NCBI GenBank assembly: GCA_947626745.1
Contig: CANQTF010000018.1
Span: 1 to 38,071 of the forward strand
DNA length: 38,071 nucleotides
Origin: an uncultured Lachnospiraceae bacterium
Lineage (GTDB): Bacteria; Bacillota; Clostridia; Lachnospirales; Lachnospiraceae
Direction of reading: 5' to 3'
Within the stretch, counting starts at the first letter, position 1; every line of letters starts with the position of its first letter. The position numbers and the translations under genes were made by a program. Positions 7,422 through 15,721 of the stretch are shown here, piece after piece. The notes beneath the pieces were generated by a model, which was not told the DNA's origin, made no database searches, and saw nothing but the letters and a program-made list of their open reading frames with translations.

Positions 7422-8863
7422 GTGTTATTGATAATTTGTTTGATGAAGAGGTTTATTTTTCTGAATGGGTTGAGAATATAGACTATTTGGATGAATTAGA
7501 AAACATTGGAGAAAGAGAGGTTTCTCGTGACCATGGCACAGAGGTGACATCTATTATTGTGGATGGACCCAATTTGAATCCATGGCTTGATGATGGATGC
7601 GGTAGATTTAAGGTGCGCCATTTTGGGGTATGTGTAGATAGGATTTCGGTTCCACGGTTAGTAAATAAAATTAGAAAAATAGTTAACGATAATCCGGACA
7701 TTCATGTATGGAATTTATCACTCGGGACAGAGGATGAAGTATCGAAAAACTTTATCTCATATGATGGCGCTGCATTAGACGAACTACAAGCAAGTAAAAA
7801 TATTATTTTTGTTGTATCGGGGACAAATGATAATCGCAACGAAAAAGAGGGTATGTTGCGAGTTGGTTCTCCAGCCGATTCTCTGAATGCAGTAGTTGTT
7901 AATTCCGTGAAGCGCAATGGATTACCGGCTTCCTATACTAGAAAAGGAACAATTTTATCCTTCTTTAATAAACCGGATGTGTCTTATTATGGGGGAGATT
8001 ATGGAGAAGGTGAGCGTATAAGAGTGTGTTCCTCCAAAGATATTGAAGAAGTATATGGGACATCGTTCGCAGCTCCATGGATTGCAAGAAAACTCTCGTT
8101 TTTAATTGATATCATGGGATTTTCCAGAGAAGTAGCAAAGGCACTGATTATAGATTCGGCAGCAGGGTGGGAATTTAAGACATCTACATATAAAATTCAG
8201 AATCAGATCGGCTATGGTATCGTTCCAATCAAGATAGCAGATGTTCTGGAGTCGGACAACAGAGAAATAAGATTTGTTTTGTACGGTACGGCAAGTTCAT
8301 ACATTACTTCGAATTATTCGATACCGGTTCCGCGTGATTCTGATAATAAATATCCCTTTATTGCGCGGGCGACGCTGTGCTATTTTCCGCAGTGCTCCAG
8401 AACACAAGGTGTAGATTATACATCGAGAGAATTATCCTTGAAGTTTGGACGTGTGAATGGAAAAGGTGAGATTGATGATATCAATGAAAATATTCAAGAT
8501 GAAGTAGGCCGTGCTGTTGACGAACGTCAGTCGCGTAGAGACTTCAGAAAATGGGAAAATACGAAGTTTATATCCAAAGTTTTAAAGAAAAATAAAGCTA
8601 TGAAATCTTATGATGATCGCTTGTGGGGGATATCCATTGTCTCGAAAGAGCGGCTTACTACTTCCATGACCTCAGATTTAAATTTTGGGGTTGTTGTTAC
8701 ACTTCGGGAAATTAATGGGGTCAATAGAATACAGGATTTTATCACGGCATGTACTTTAAGGGGCTGGATTGTAAATAAGATTAATATTGAAAACAGATTA
8801 ACGCTTTATAATAAAAATCAAGAGCAAATAATATTTGATGAAACAGAACAGACGAAATCCTAG
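7409..8863 (+). pseudogene. Subtilisin-like (S8) peptidase, start deleted
   Basis: Frame open from 7364 to the stop at 8863. All four S8 signatures are visible: catalytic Asp in GVIDNLFDE (codon 7430), His in RDHGTEVTS (codon 7532), the oxyanion Asn region VVSGTND, and Ser in YGTSFAAPW (codon 8063). The only near-start codon, TTG 7436, lies after the catalytic Asp, and no start codon or ribosome-binding site is found between the in-frame stop at 7361 and the Asp. The N-terminus was therefore lost, most likely in the same deletion that truncated hsdS. The C-terminal 200 residues have no motif I recognise. Stand-alone S8 peptidases of this sort are often paired with an AAA ATPase in defence islands; none is present here. 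Confidence 0.7.
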
Positions 8864-8900
8864 CAGGATACAGAATTAACCCTGGAAACAGTTGGAGTAA

Positions 8901-8946
8901 AAGGGCAGCTGCAGACTTATGAGAAAGCCTGTACCTGCTCTTTTTT
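8901..8946 (+). terminator. Probable rho-independent terminator
   Basis: Imperfect stem AGGGCAGCTGCAG/CTGTACCTGCTCT (one mismatch, two G-U pairs) with a 14-nt loop and a T6 run, just after the protease gene. Confidence 0.6.
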
Positions 8947-9033
8947 GCGTCTTTGAGGAGAACATATATTTATATATACAGGAAATATCGGTACGGGAGA
9001 AAGCAAACTTGCAACCAGCGGCCAATCCACCAA

Positions 9034-9062
9034 TTTACTTTTGCGCCCTGATGTGCTATACT
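9034..9062 (+). promoter_or_regulatory. Candidate sigma-A promoter of ychF
   Basis: TTTACT (9034-9039), 17-base spacer, TATACT (9057-9062) preceded by TG at -14 (extended -10). It lies about 100 bases before the ychF start in otherwise empty DNA (8864-9169). A small palindrome AGGATC-TAT-GATCCT follows near 9113. Confidence 0.5.
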
Positions 9063-9169
9063 GTCATCGGTTTTATGAGTCGCCGGACAAGGCGTAAACC
9101 GCATAAAAGCAAGGATCTATGATCCTATTAGGAATGTGAGACAGAAAATGCAAAGGAGATTACAATAAA

Positions 9170-10267
9170 ATGAAACTAGGAATCGTCGGCCTTCCCAACG
9201 TCGGGAAGAGCACACTTTTTAATTCCCTGACGAAAGCGGGCGCGGAGTCGGCAAACTATCCGTTCTGCACCATTGATCCGAACATCGGGATCGTGTCCGT
9301 GCCGGACGAACGGCTGAAGCTGCTCGGCGACATGTATCATTCCAAGAAGGTGACACCCGCCACGATCGAGTTTGTGGATATCGCGGGGCTGGTAAAGGGA
9401 GCATCCAAGGGCGAAGGACTCGGCAACCAGTTTTTGAGCAATATCAGGGAAGTGGATGCGGTAGTCCATGTGGTGCGGTGCTTCGAGGACAGCAACATCG
9501 TTCATGTGGACGGCTCGATCAATCCCTTGCGGGATATTGAGACGATCGATCTGGAGCTGATCTTTTCCGATATCGAGATCTTGGAGAGACGGATCGCCAA
9601 GACGGGGAAGGCGGCCAAAATGGACAAGTCGCTGGCGAAGGAAGCGGCTCTGCTGGAACGGCTGAAGGCGCATCTGGAAGAGGGGAAACCGGCGCGGAGC
9701 TTTGCGGCAGAGGACGATGACGAGACGGCGCTCCTTGCCTCCTACAATCTGCTCACCTACAAGCCGGTGATCTTCGCGGCGAACGTGGCGGAGGACGATC
9801 TGCAGGACGACGGCGCGTCCAACGAAGGCGTTGCCGCTGTGAAGAAGTTTGCGGCCGACAACGGCAGCGAGGTGTTTGTGATCTGCGCGAAGATCGAGGA
9901 GGAGATCGCGGAGCTGGACGAGGAGGAGACGGCTATGTTTCTGGAGGATCTGGGGCTCTCCGAGTCGGGTCTGCAGAAGCTGATCAAGGCAAGCTACCGT
10001 ATTCTCGGCCTGATGAGTTTCCTGACGGCGGGCGAGGACGAGACAAGGGCGTGGACGATCAAGATCGGCACGAAGGCGCCTCAGGCGGCGGGAAAGATCC
10101 ACACCGATTTCGAGAGAGGCTTTATCAAGGCGGAAGTGGTCAATTACAAGGATCTGCTCGAGCAGGGCTCTCTCGCCGCGGCAAGGGAGAAGGGTCTGGT
10201 CGGCATGGAAGGCAAGGACTACGTGGTGCAGGATGGCGATGTGATCCTGTTCCGCTTCAATGTATAA
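9170..10267 (+). CDS. ychF: Ribosome-binding GTPase/ATPase YchF
   Basis: 365 residues, the usual length for YchF/OLA1. ATG 9170 follows AAAGGAGATTACAATAAA. The P-loop GLPNVGKST is at residues 7-15, and the Obg-family G domain continues with FCTIDPN and the G3 box [17 protein letters not shown] helical insertion (about 130-200) and the TGS domain at the C-terminus (residues about 280-363, ending [15 protein letters not shown]) complete the family layout. YchF hydrolyses nucleoside triphosphates, with ATP preferred in characterised members, and associates with ribosomes in stress responses. It is the first gene of a run with lgt and a sensor kinase. A 373-codon reverse frame across it is a shadow caused by high GC at codon third positions. 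Confidence 0.96.
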   Translation: MKLGIVGLPNVGKSTLFNSLTKAGAESANYPFCTIDPNIGIVSVPDERLKLLGDMYHSKKVTPATIEFVDIAGLVKGASKGEGLGNQFLSNIREVDAVVHVVRCFEDSNIVHVDGSINPLRDIETIDLELIFSDIEILERRIAKTGKAAKMDKSLAKEAALLERLKAHLEEGKPARSFAAEDDDETALLASYNLLTYKPVIFAANVAEDDLQDDGASNEGVAAVKKFAADNGSEVFVICAKIEEEIAELDEEETAMFLEDLGLSESGLQKLIKASYRILGLMSFLTAGEDETRAWTIKIGTKAPQAAGKIHTDFERGFIKAEVVNYKDLLEQGSLAAAREKGLVGMEGKDYVVQDGDVILFRFNV

Positions 10268-10313
10268 GAATAGCAATGCATAACGCCGGTTGTGCAAAAA
10301 GGAGATGTCTGTT

Positions 10314-11195
10314 GTGCAGGAAATGATGGATGTGACGGATATAGCGTTCCCGAATCTCGGGATCTATCTGCAGAATGTGCCGAAGGGGTTCAGCGTTTTC
10401 GGCTTTCAGATCGCGTTTTACGGCGTGATCATCGGCATCGGCGTCCTATGCGGCGTGCTGATGGCGGCGTATGTGGCGAAAAAGGAAGGCATGGATCCGG
10501 ATATCATATGGGACTTTGCGATCTATGCCATTATCTTTTCTATTATAGGCGCGCGGCTTTACTATGTGGTATTTCGGTGGGATGCCTACAGGAACGATCT
10601 GCTGGAGGTGTTCAACCTGCGCAACGGCGGGCTGGCCATATACGGGGCGGTCATCGCCGCTTTTATCACGCTTTACGTCTATACCCGCGTCAAAAAGCAG
10701 AGTTTTCTGCAGATGGTAGATGTCTGCGTGCCCGGTCTGATCCTCGGACAGGCGATCGGCAGATGGGGAAATTTCATGAACAGGGAAGTGTTCGGCGGCT
10801 ATACCGACAATCTCGTGGCGATGCGGCTGCCTGTGGAGGCGGTCAGGAGCAGGGATATCACGGCGCAGGTCGCGGCGCATATCACGGATGGGATCAATTA
10901 CATTCAGGTACACCCGACCTTTCTGTATGAGAGTCTCTGGAATCTGCTCGTCCTTGCGCTGATGCTCGTCTACCGGAAGCATAAGAAATTCCGGGGAGAG
11001 ATATGCCTCTGCTATCTCGGCGGCTATGGGCTAGGCAGGTTCTGGATCGAGGGCATCCGCACCGACCAGCTCTACCTGACGGGCACAACGATACCCGTAT
11101 CGCAGCTTTTGGCCGCAGTCTGCGTGGCGGCCGCCGTGATTGCGGACATCGTGGTCAGGGTGCGCCTTTTGCGGCGTCCGCAGACATCGGAATAG
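10314..11195 (+). CDS. lgt: Prolipoprotein diacylglyceryl transferase
   Basis: 293 residues from GTG 10314, which has GGAG 9 bases upstream; the upstream TTG 10290 and ATG 10305 have no usable site. Lgt moves diacylglycerol from phosphatidylglycerol onto the lipobox Cys of prolipoproteins in the membrane. Several hydrophobic segments are visible (for example FQIAFYGVIIGIGVLCGVL). The family signature GRWGNFMNREVFGG is complete, as is the later HPTFLYESLWN, and the C-terminus has the GRFWIEGIRTD motif. It lies 46 bases after ychF and 27 before the sensor kinase, all on the same strand and probably co-transcribed. Confidence 0.95.
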   Translation: MQEMMDVTDIAFPNLGIYLQNVPKGFSVFGFQIAFYGVIIGIGVLCGVLMAAYVAKKEGMDPDIIWDFAIYAIIFSIIGARLYYVVFRWDAYRNDLLEVFNLRNGGLAIYGAVIAAFITLYVYTRVKKQSFLQMVDVCVPGLILGQAIGRWGNFMNREVFGGYTDNLVAMRLPVEAVRSRDITAQVAAHITDGINYIQVHPTFLYESLWNLLVLALMLVYRKHKKFRGEICLCYLGGYGLGRFWIEGIRTDQLYLTGTTIPVSQLLAAVCVAAAVIADIVVRVRLLRRPQTSE

Positions 11196-11222
11196 AGACA
11201 ATTTAGGGAAGGGGCAGCGCGG

Positions 11223-13502
11223 ATGAATCTGTACACTTGTGTGCTTTTATTTTCGGTCAGTTTTCTTGTCCTGATACAGGGGATTCAGGTAAAATGGTTT
11301 AACAATCGGCACAGCAGACACAACAGCGCCTATTTTGGCATGTGCCTTTCCACATATGTGTGGGCGAGTTCTCTCGCGATCATGATGTTCTGTCCGAGAC
11401 AGCACAGCTTTTTCTATGCGAATGTCAGCGTGCTGGGCGCGGTCAGCTTCGTGATGTATGTGCTGGTGTTCATGCTGACTTTCTATGAAGATTCCAGAAC
11501 CTATAAGCTGCTTCGGGTCCTCTGCCCCGCGCTTGGCGTGGCGATCTGGCTGCTGCGACTTGCGGGCAACGGATATATCATGGTGGAGACGGAGTTTGGC
11601 CTTTTCTATCAGGACAGGGTATGTGCGGCAAACTACCTGTTCTATATCAGTATTTTTGTCATGTGCTTCATCGGTATCGCGGTCCTTTTTTATCACAGGA
11701 GGACGGCACAGCTCAAGAGAGAGCGGATATGTCTGAGCATCTGGATCGTTCTGATCATCGTCTACAGCGTGGGCGTCAACGGGCTCAGCTTCATGAATAT
11801 GGGGCGCGGGGTCGCGACTACCCCTTTTGAGGGCGCGATCGGCTGTATCGCCAACCTTAGCTTCTACTTTATCGCCAGCTATCTGGATATGTTGGAGATC
11901 CCCAAAGCCAAGGTGGATTCCTATATCACTTCCTATCTGACGACGCCGGTGGTGTTCGTGGATTACACGGGACGGATCATCTACTACAACGAGAGTTTCC
12001 GCAAGTTTTTTAATCTGGGCGGCAAGGAGATCCTCGGCACGAGGCAGTTCTACAACAATATCGTCACGGAGCGCACCCTCGATGAGGCGATCGACATGGT
12101 GAAGGCGGAGAAGATGTACGAGGGCGCATTCCCGGCTAAGACACTGGACGGGCAGCGGGCGCTTGACATCAGATATACGGTCATCATGGATCATTTCGGG
12201 GAGACGCGCTGCGTCATGAATGTCATCAATGACGTGACGGAGGCGCAGAAGCTGCTTGTGAGTCTGGAGGAGCAGACCGCGCTCGCGGAGGAGAACCGTC
12301 TGGAAGCGGAGCGGGCCAATCAGGCGAAAGGCGATTTCCTCGCCAACATGAGCCATGAGATCAGGACGCCGATGAACGCTATCATCGGTATGAACGAGAT
12401 GGTCATGCGGGAGGAGATATCGCCCAAAGCCGCGCAGTATTCGCAGGATATCTACAACGCGGGCCAGACGCTTCTGGCGATCATCAACGATATCCTGGAT
12501 TTCTCGAAGATCGAGTCGGGCAAGATGGAGATCGTGCCGGTTAGCTATGAGCTTGGCTCGCTGCTCAACGATGTGTTGAATATGGTGAACAAGAAGGTGC
12601 ATGACAAAGGACTGGAGCTGGTGACGGAGGTGGCTCCGGATATCCCGCATCAACTGTTCGGCGATGAGATCCGTATCCGTCAGATCATTTTGAACTTGGT
12701 GAACAATGCGGTCAAGTACACGGAGGAAGGGAAAGTCACGCTCAAGGTAGGGCACAGGAAGCGCGAAGATGAGGAGATCGATCTGCTCGTGTCCGTCACG
12801 GACACCGGCATCGGCATTCGGGAAGAGGACTTGGATAAGCTGTTCAACAGCTTCCAGCGCGTGGATATGGCAGCCAACCGCAAGATAGAGGGTACGGGCC
12901 TGGGGCTGTCTATCACGAAACAGCTGGTCGAGCAGATGAACGGTTCCATACAGGTAGACAGCGTCTACGGACAGGGCTCGACTTTCAGCATCTCTCTGCC
13001 GCAGAAGATCGAGGAGGAGACGCCGATCGGAGACTTCGCCGGTGCGGTGGCCAGGATGTATAAGGACAGAAAGTCCGAAGAACTTGTATTTACCGCTCCC
13101 GAGGCGAGGATACTTGTGGTGGACGACAACAAGGTCAATCTGGTCGTGGCGAAGGGCCTGATCAAGGAGACGCAGATACAGGTGGATTCCGTGCTGAGCG
13201 GCGTCGAGGCGCTTGAAAAGATCAAGACGGAGAAATATCAGATCATCCTTCTGGACCATATGATGCCGGTCATGGACGGCATGGAGACGATCAAGCGGAT
13301 GCGGGCGCAGGAAGAGAACGCAAGCAGAGACGCGGCGGTGATCGCGCTTACGGCGAACGCGATCTCCGGCTCGAGAGAGCTTTATCTCTCCGCCGGGTTT
13401 GACGATTATCTCTCCAAGCCGATCAACGCGGTGCGCTACAAGGAAATGATATGCAAGTACCTGCCGCCCGAAATGGTACATATGCAGGAGACGGCAAAGT
13501 AA
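11223..13502 (+). CDS. Hybrid sensor histidine kinase/response regulator
   Basis: 759 residues, ATG 11223. Domains in order: an N-terminal membrane sensor of about seven hydrophobic helices (residues 1-235, 7TM histidine-kinase type); a PAS-like domain (about 240-350, starting near TPVVFVDYTGRIIYYN); a short coiled coil; HisKA with the phospho-acceptor His378 in NMSHEIRTPMN; HATPase (about 475-595, with DTGIGI and GTGLGLSI); and a receiver domain (about 627-745) with phospho-Asp678 in LLDHMMPVMDG. All catalytic residues are present. Phosphate would pass from His378 to Asp678; no HPt domain or output domain is encoded here, so the downstream partner is elsewhere. It probably ends the ychF-lgt operon, since a strong terminator follows. 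Confidence 0.92.
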   Translation: MNLYTCVLLFSVSFLVLIQGIQVKWFNNRHSRHNSAYFGMCLSTYVWASSLAIMMFCPRQHSFFYANVSVLGAVSFVMYVLVFMLTFYEDSRTYKLLRVLCPALGVAIWLLRLAGNGYIMVETEFGLFYQDRVCAANYLFYISIFVMCFIGIAVLFYHRRTAQLKRERICLSIWIVLIIVYSVGVNGLSFMNMGRGVATTPFEGAIGCIANLSFYFIASYLDMLEIPKAKVDSYITSYLTTPVVFVDYTGRIIYYNESFRKFFNLGGKEILGTRQFYNNIVTERTLDEAIDMVKAEKMYEGAFPAKTLDGQRALDIRYTVIMDHFGETRCVMNVINDVTEAQKLLVSLEEQTALAEENRLEAERANQAKGDFLANMSHEIRTPMNAIIGMNEMVMREEISPKAAQYSQDIYNAGQTLLAIINDILDFSKIESGKMEIVPVSYELGSLLNDVLNMVNKKVHDKGLELVTEVAPDIPHQLFGDEIRIRQIILNLVNNAVKYTEEGKVTLKVGHRKREDEEIDLLVSVTDTGIGIREEDLDKLFNSFQRVDMAANRKIEGTGLGLSITKQLVEQMNGSIQVDSVYGQGSTFSISLPQKIEEETPIGDFAGAVARMYKDRKSEELVFTAPEARILVVDDNKVNLVVAKGLIKETQIQVDSVLSGVEALEKIKTEKYQIILLDHMMPVMDGMETIKRMRAQEENASRDAAVIALTANAISGSRELYLSAGFDDYLSKPINAVRYKEMICKYLPPEMVHMQETAK

Positions 13503-13538
13503 CGACGATGATACGATAAAGGCAAAACAGAGCAAAAG

Positions 13539-13571
13539 GGCGCTGCCATCAGGCGATGGCGGCGTCTTTTT
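13539..13571 (+). terminator. Rho-independent terminator after the kinase
   Basis: 12-bp stem GGCGCTGCCATC/GATGGCGGCGTC (two G-U pairs), loop AGGC, then TTTTT. Confidence 0.85.
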
Positions 13572-13633
13572 GCGTGCGTGGACAGCGCAGATCATGAGCC
13601 GGATAAAAAAATGAAAAAAAGAGTTTGTAACAC

Positions 13634-13662
13634 TTGCAATCTGTGGCGTTTTGGGGTAGAAT
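13634..13662 (+). promoter_or_regulatory. Sigma-A-type promoter of the dcw cluster
   Basis: TTGCAA (13634-13639), 17-base spacer, TAGAAT (13657-13662). Transcription would start near 13669, right at the MraZ-type boxes. This is the only strong promoter seen upstream of mraZ, after the terminator of the previous operon. Confidence 0.7.
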
Positions 13663-13670
13663 GGGTATCA

Positions 13671-13706
13671 GAGTGGTGGAAAGTGGCGGCAAGTGGTTTA
13701 AAGTGG
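13671..13706 (+). promoter_or_regulatory. MraZ operator: four direct repeats at 10-bp period
   Basis: GAGTGG at 13671, then AAGTGG at 13681, 13691 and 13701, exactly 10 bases apart. MraZ is known to bind spaced direct repeats in its own promoter region (TGGG-type in E. coli, AAAGTG-type in Mollicutes). The position at and just after the predicted transcription start fits autorepression. Confidence 0.75.
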
Positions 13707-13798
13707 TGAAGCTGATATCCCAAAAGCCCATGCCGGCGCGGACCGTGGCAGACCACTTGGACGCCGCAGACGAAAGCGGACACGCGGGCAGGTGATCG

Positions 13799-14233
13799 AT
13801 GATGTTTATGGGAGAATACAACCACACGATCGACACTAAGGGCAGGCTTATCATACCTTCAAAATTCCGGGAAGCGTTGGGAGACACTTTCGTGGTGACC
13901 AAGGGGTTGGACGGCTGCCTGTTCGTATATGATAACGAAGAGTGGAATGTGTTCGAGGAAAAGCTGAGATCCCTGCCGATCACCAATAGAGACGCCAGGA
14001 AATTCGTGCGGTTCTTTCTGGCGGGAGCGACGGAAGCGGAAATAGACAAGCAGGGCAGGATATTGGTGCCCAATGTACTAAGGGAATTCGCGGACCTGCA
14101 GAAGGACGTAGTGCTGATCGGTGTGGCCAGCAGGATAGAGATCTGGAGCAGGGAACGATTTGACGGGATAGAGACTTACGAGGATATGGACGATATCGCG
14201 GCGCATATGGAAGAGCTGGGACTCGGCATATAG
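13799..14233 (+). CDS. mraZ: Transcriptional regulator MraZ
   Basis: 144 residues (143 if ATG 13802 is used, which has better spacing to AGGTGA). It has two SpoVT/AbrB-like swapped-hairpin repeats: [20 protein letters not shown] at the N-terminus and [17 protein letters not shown] near residue 80, each with the DxxGR signature. MraZ forms ring oligomers and represses its own dcw operon through direct repeats, which are visible at 13671-13706. It is first in the cluster, 35 bases before rsmH, as in most bacteria. Confidence 0.96.
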   Translation: MMFMGEYNHTIDTKGRLIIPSKFREALGDTFVVTKGLDGCLFVYDNEEWNVFEEKLRSLPITNRDARKFVRFFLAGATEAEIDKQGRILVPNVLREFADLQKDVVLIGVASRIEIWSRERFDGIETYEDMDDIAAHMEELGLGI

Positions 14234-14268
14234 CTTTTTGCCGGAATCAAAGAGGATACGGAAAACGA

Positions 14269-15207
14269 ATGGAGTTTAAGCATATATCGGTTCTCCTTGA
14301 GGAGACGATAGCGTCTTTGCAGATCAAACCGGAAGGGATCTATGTGGACGGCACGCTGGGCGGCGGAGGACATTCCTGCCGGATCGCCTCCAAGCTGACG
14401 GCGGGCGGCCGGCTGATCGGTATCGATCAGGACGAGGCTGCCATAGAGGCGGCCGGAGAAAGACTGAAGCCTTACGGGGACAGGGTCACGCTGATCCGTG
14501 ACAATTACCGGAACGCCGGACAGGCGTTAAAAAGGCTCGGCATAGAGCATGTGGACGGCATTTTGCTGGATCTGGGCGTATCGTCCTTTCAACTGGACAA
14601 TGCAGAGCGGGGGTTTTCCTACAAATATGACACGCCGCTGGATATGCGCATGGACAGACGGCAGACGCTCACCGCTGCGGATATCCTGAATCGGTACAGC
14701 GAGACAGAGCTGTACCGTGTCATCAGGGATTACGGGGAAGAGCAGTTTGCCAAGAACATCGCCAAGCATATCGTGAATGCGAGAAAGGACAAGCCTATAG
14801 AGACGACGGGCCAGCTGAACGAGATCATCAAGGCGGCGATTCCGGCGAAGATGCGGGCCGCCGGAGGGCACCCTTCCAAGCGGACCTTTCAGGCAGTCAG
14901 AATAGAGTGCAACGGGGAACTTGAAGCGTTGAAGGAATCTCTGGACGGATTCATCGACATGCTGAATCCGGAAGGGAGACTTTGCGTCATCACTTTTCAT
15001 TCGCTGGAGGACCGGATCGTAAAGACGGCATTTCGCAGAAATGAAAATCCATGCACCTGCCCGCCGGATTTTCCGGTGTGCGTGTGCGGACAAGTCCCGA
15101 AAGGCAGGGTGATCACCAGAAAGCCGATCCTGCCGACGGATGAAGAGATCGCGGGCAATAAGAGGGCAAAGAGCGCAAAATTAAGAGTATTCGAGAGGGG
15201 TATGTAA
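14269..15207 (+). CDS. rsmH: 16S rRNA m4C1402 methyltransferase RsmH
   Basis: 312 residues, ATG 14269 after GAGGATACGG. It methylates N4 of C1402 in 16S rRNA using S-adenosylmethionine. The AdoMet-binding motif [10 protein letters not shown] is at residues 27-36, followed by [10 protein letters not shown], the [11 protein letters not shown] motif, and near the C-terminus [12 protein letters not shown] and [13 protein letters not shown], all family signatures. Length is normal. It is the second gene of the dcw cluster and 6 bases before the FtsL-like gene. Confidence 0.96.
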   Translation: MEFKHISVLLEETIASLQIKPEGIYVDGTLGGGGHSCRIASKLTAGGRLIGIDQDEAAIEAAGERLKPYGDRVTLIRDNYRNAGQALKRLGIEHVDGILLDLGVSSFQLDNAERGFSYKYDTPLDMRMDRRQTLTAADILNRYSETELYRVIRDYGEEQFAKNIAKHIVNARKDKPIETTGQLNEIIKAAIPAKMRAAGGHPSKRTFQAVRIECNGELEALKESLDGFIDMLNPEGRLCVITFHSLEDRIVKTAFRRNENPCTCPPDFPVCVCGQVPKGRVITRKPILPTDEEIAGNKRAKSAKLRVFERGM

Positions 15208-15213
15208 GAAGCT

Positions 15214-15699
15214 ATGGCAGCAGGACAGGGGGACATGAGAAGGAGACAGACGGCAGCCGGCAGAGGTCAGATCTATGTGTACGGCAATACGGTCAGAAAA
15301 ACGGAGGCCGCGCCGCAGATCGAGAGGCGTCCGGCCAGAAGGACGACCAGCACTGCGCAGAAGAACAGGGAGCGGGCAAGACGCATGAGTCTGGGATACG
15401 TCCTGTTTCTGTCCGTGGCGTTGATGGTGACGGGGATCATACTGACGGGCTATATCGGTCTGCAGTCCGATATAACGAACAGTGTACAGCATATTTCCGT
15501 GTTGGAGAAGCAGCTTAATGATTTAAGACTTGCAAATGATGAGGAATATAGTAGAATAACAAGTAGTGTAAATTTGGAAGAGATCAAGAGAGTCGCAATT
15601 CAGGAGCTGGGTATGCAGTATGCCGGAGAAGGGCAGATCGTTTCTTTTGCGAGCGAGAGCAACGACTACGTGAAGCAGATGGCTGACATTCCTCAGTAG
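15214..15699 (+). CDS. ftsL: FtsL-like cell-division protein
   Basis: 161 residues, ATG 15214. A basic N-terminal tail of about 60 residues precedes one membrane segment (GYVLFLSVALMVTGIILTG, about residues 65-85). A coiled-coil stretch follows (about 90-115, VLEKQLNDLRLANDEEYSRI) and then a short C-terminal region. This is the bitopic layout of FtsL, which joins DivIB/FtsQ and DivIC to activate septal peptidoglycan synthesis. Sequence conservation in FtsL is low, so the call rests on topology and on its place between rsmH and the PBP gene. Confidence 0.82.
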   Translation: MAAGQGDMRRRQTAAGRGQIYVYGNTVRKTEAAPQIERRPARRTTSTAQKNRERARRMSLGYVLFLSVALMVTGIILTGYIGLQSDITNSVQHISVLEKQLNDLRLANDEEYSRITSSVNLEEIKRVAIQELGMQYAGEGQIVSFASESNDYVKQMADIPQ

Positions 15700-15721
15700 G
15701 GTTGCGTGAGCGGGTGATGCG

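Noticed and set aside
8919..9122. 67-codon frame before ychF
   Set aside because: It covers the terminator tail and the candidate ychF promoter, has no ribosome-binding site and no recognisable content.
9176..10297. 373-codon reverse-strand frame across ychF
   Set aside because: It mirrors a certain gene (ychF) exactly, has no ribosome-binding site and a His/Arg/Leu-rich shadow composition.
11247..13595. 782-codon reverse-strand frame across the hybrid kinase
   Set aside because: Antisense shadow of a gene with all kinase motifs; low-complexity His/Arg/Asp composition.
13671..13706. Short regular repeats considered as a CRISPR array
   Set aside because: Units are 6 bases at 10-bp period with no spacers; they fit MraZ boxes. 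No CRISPR array is present anywhere in the window.
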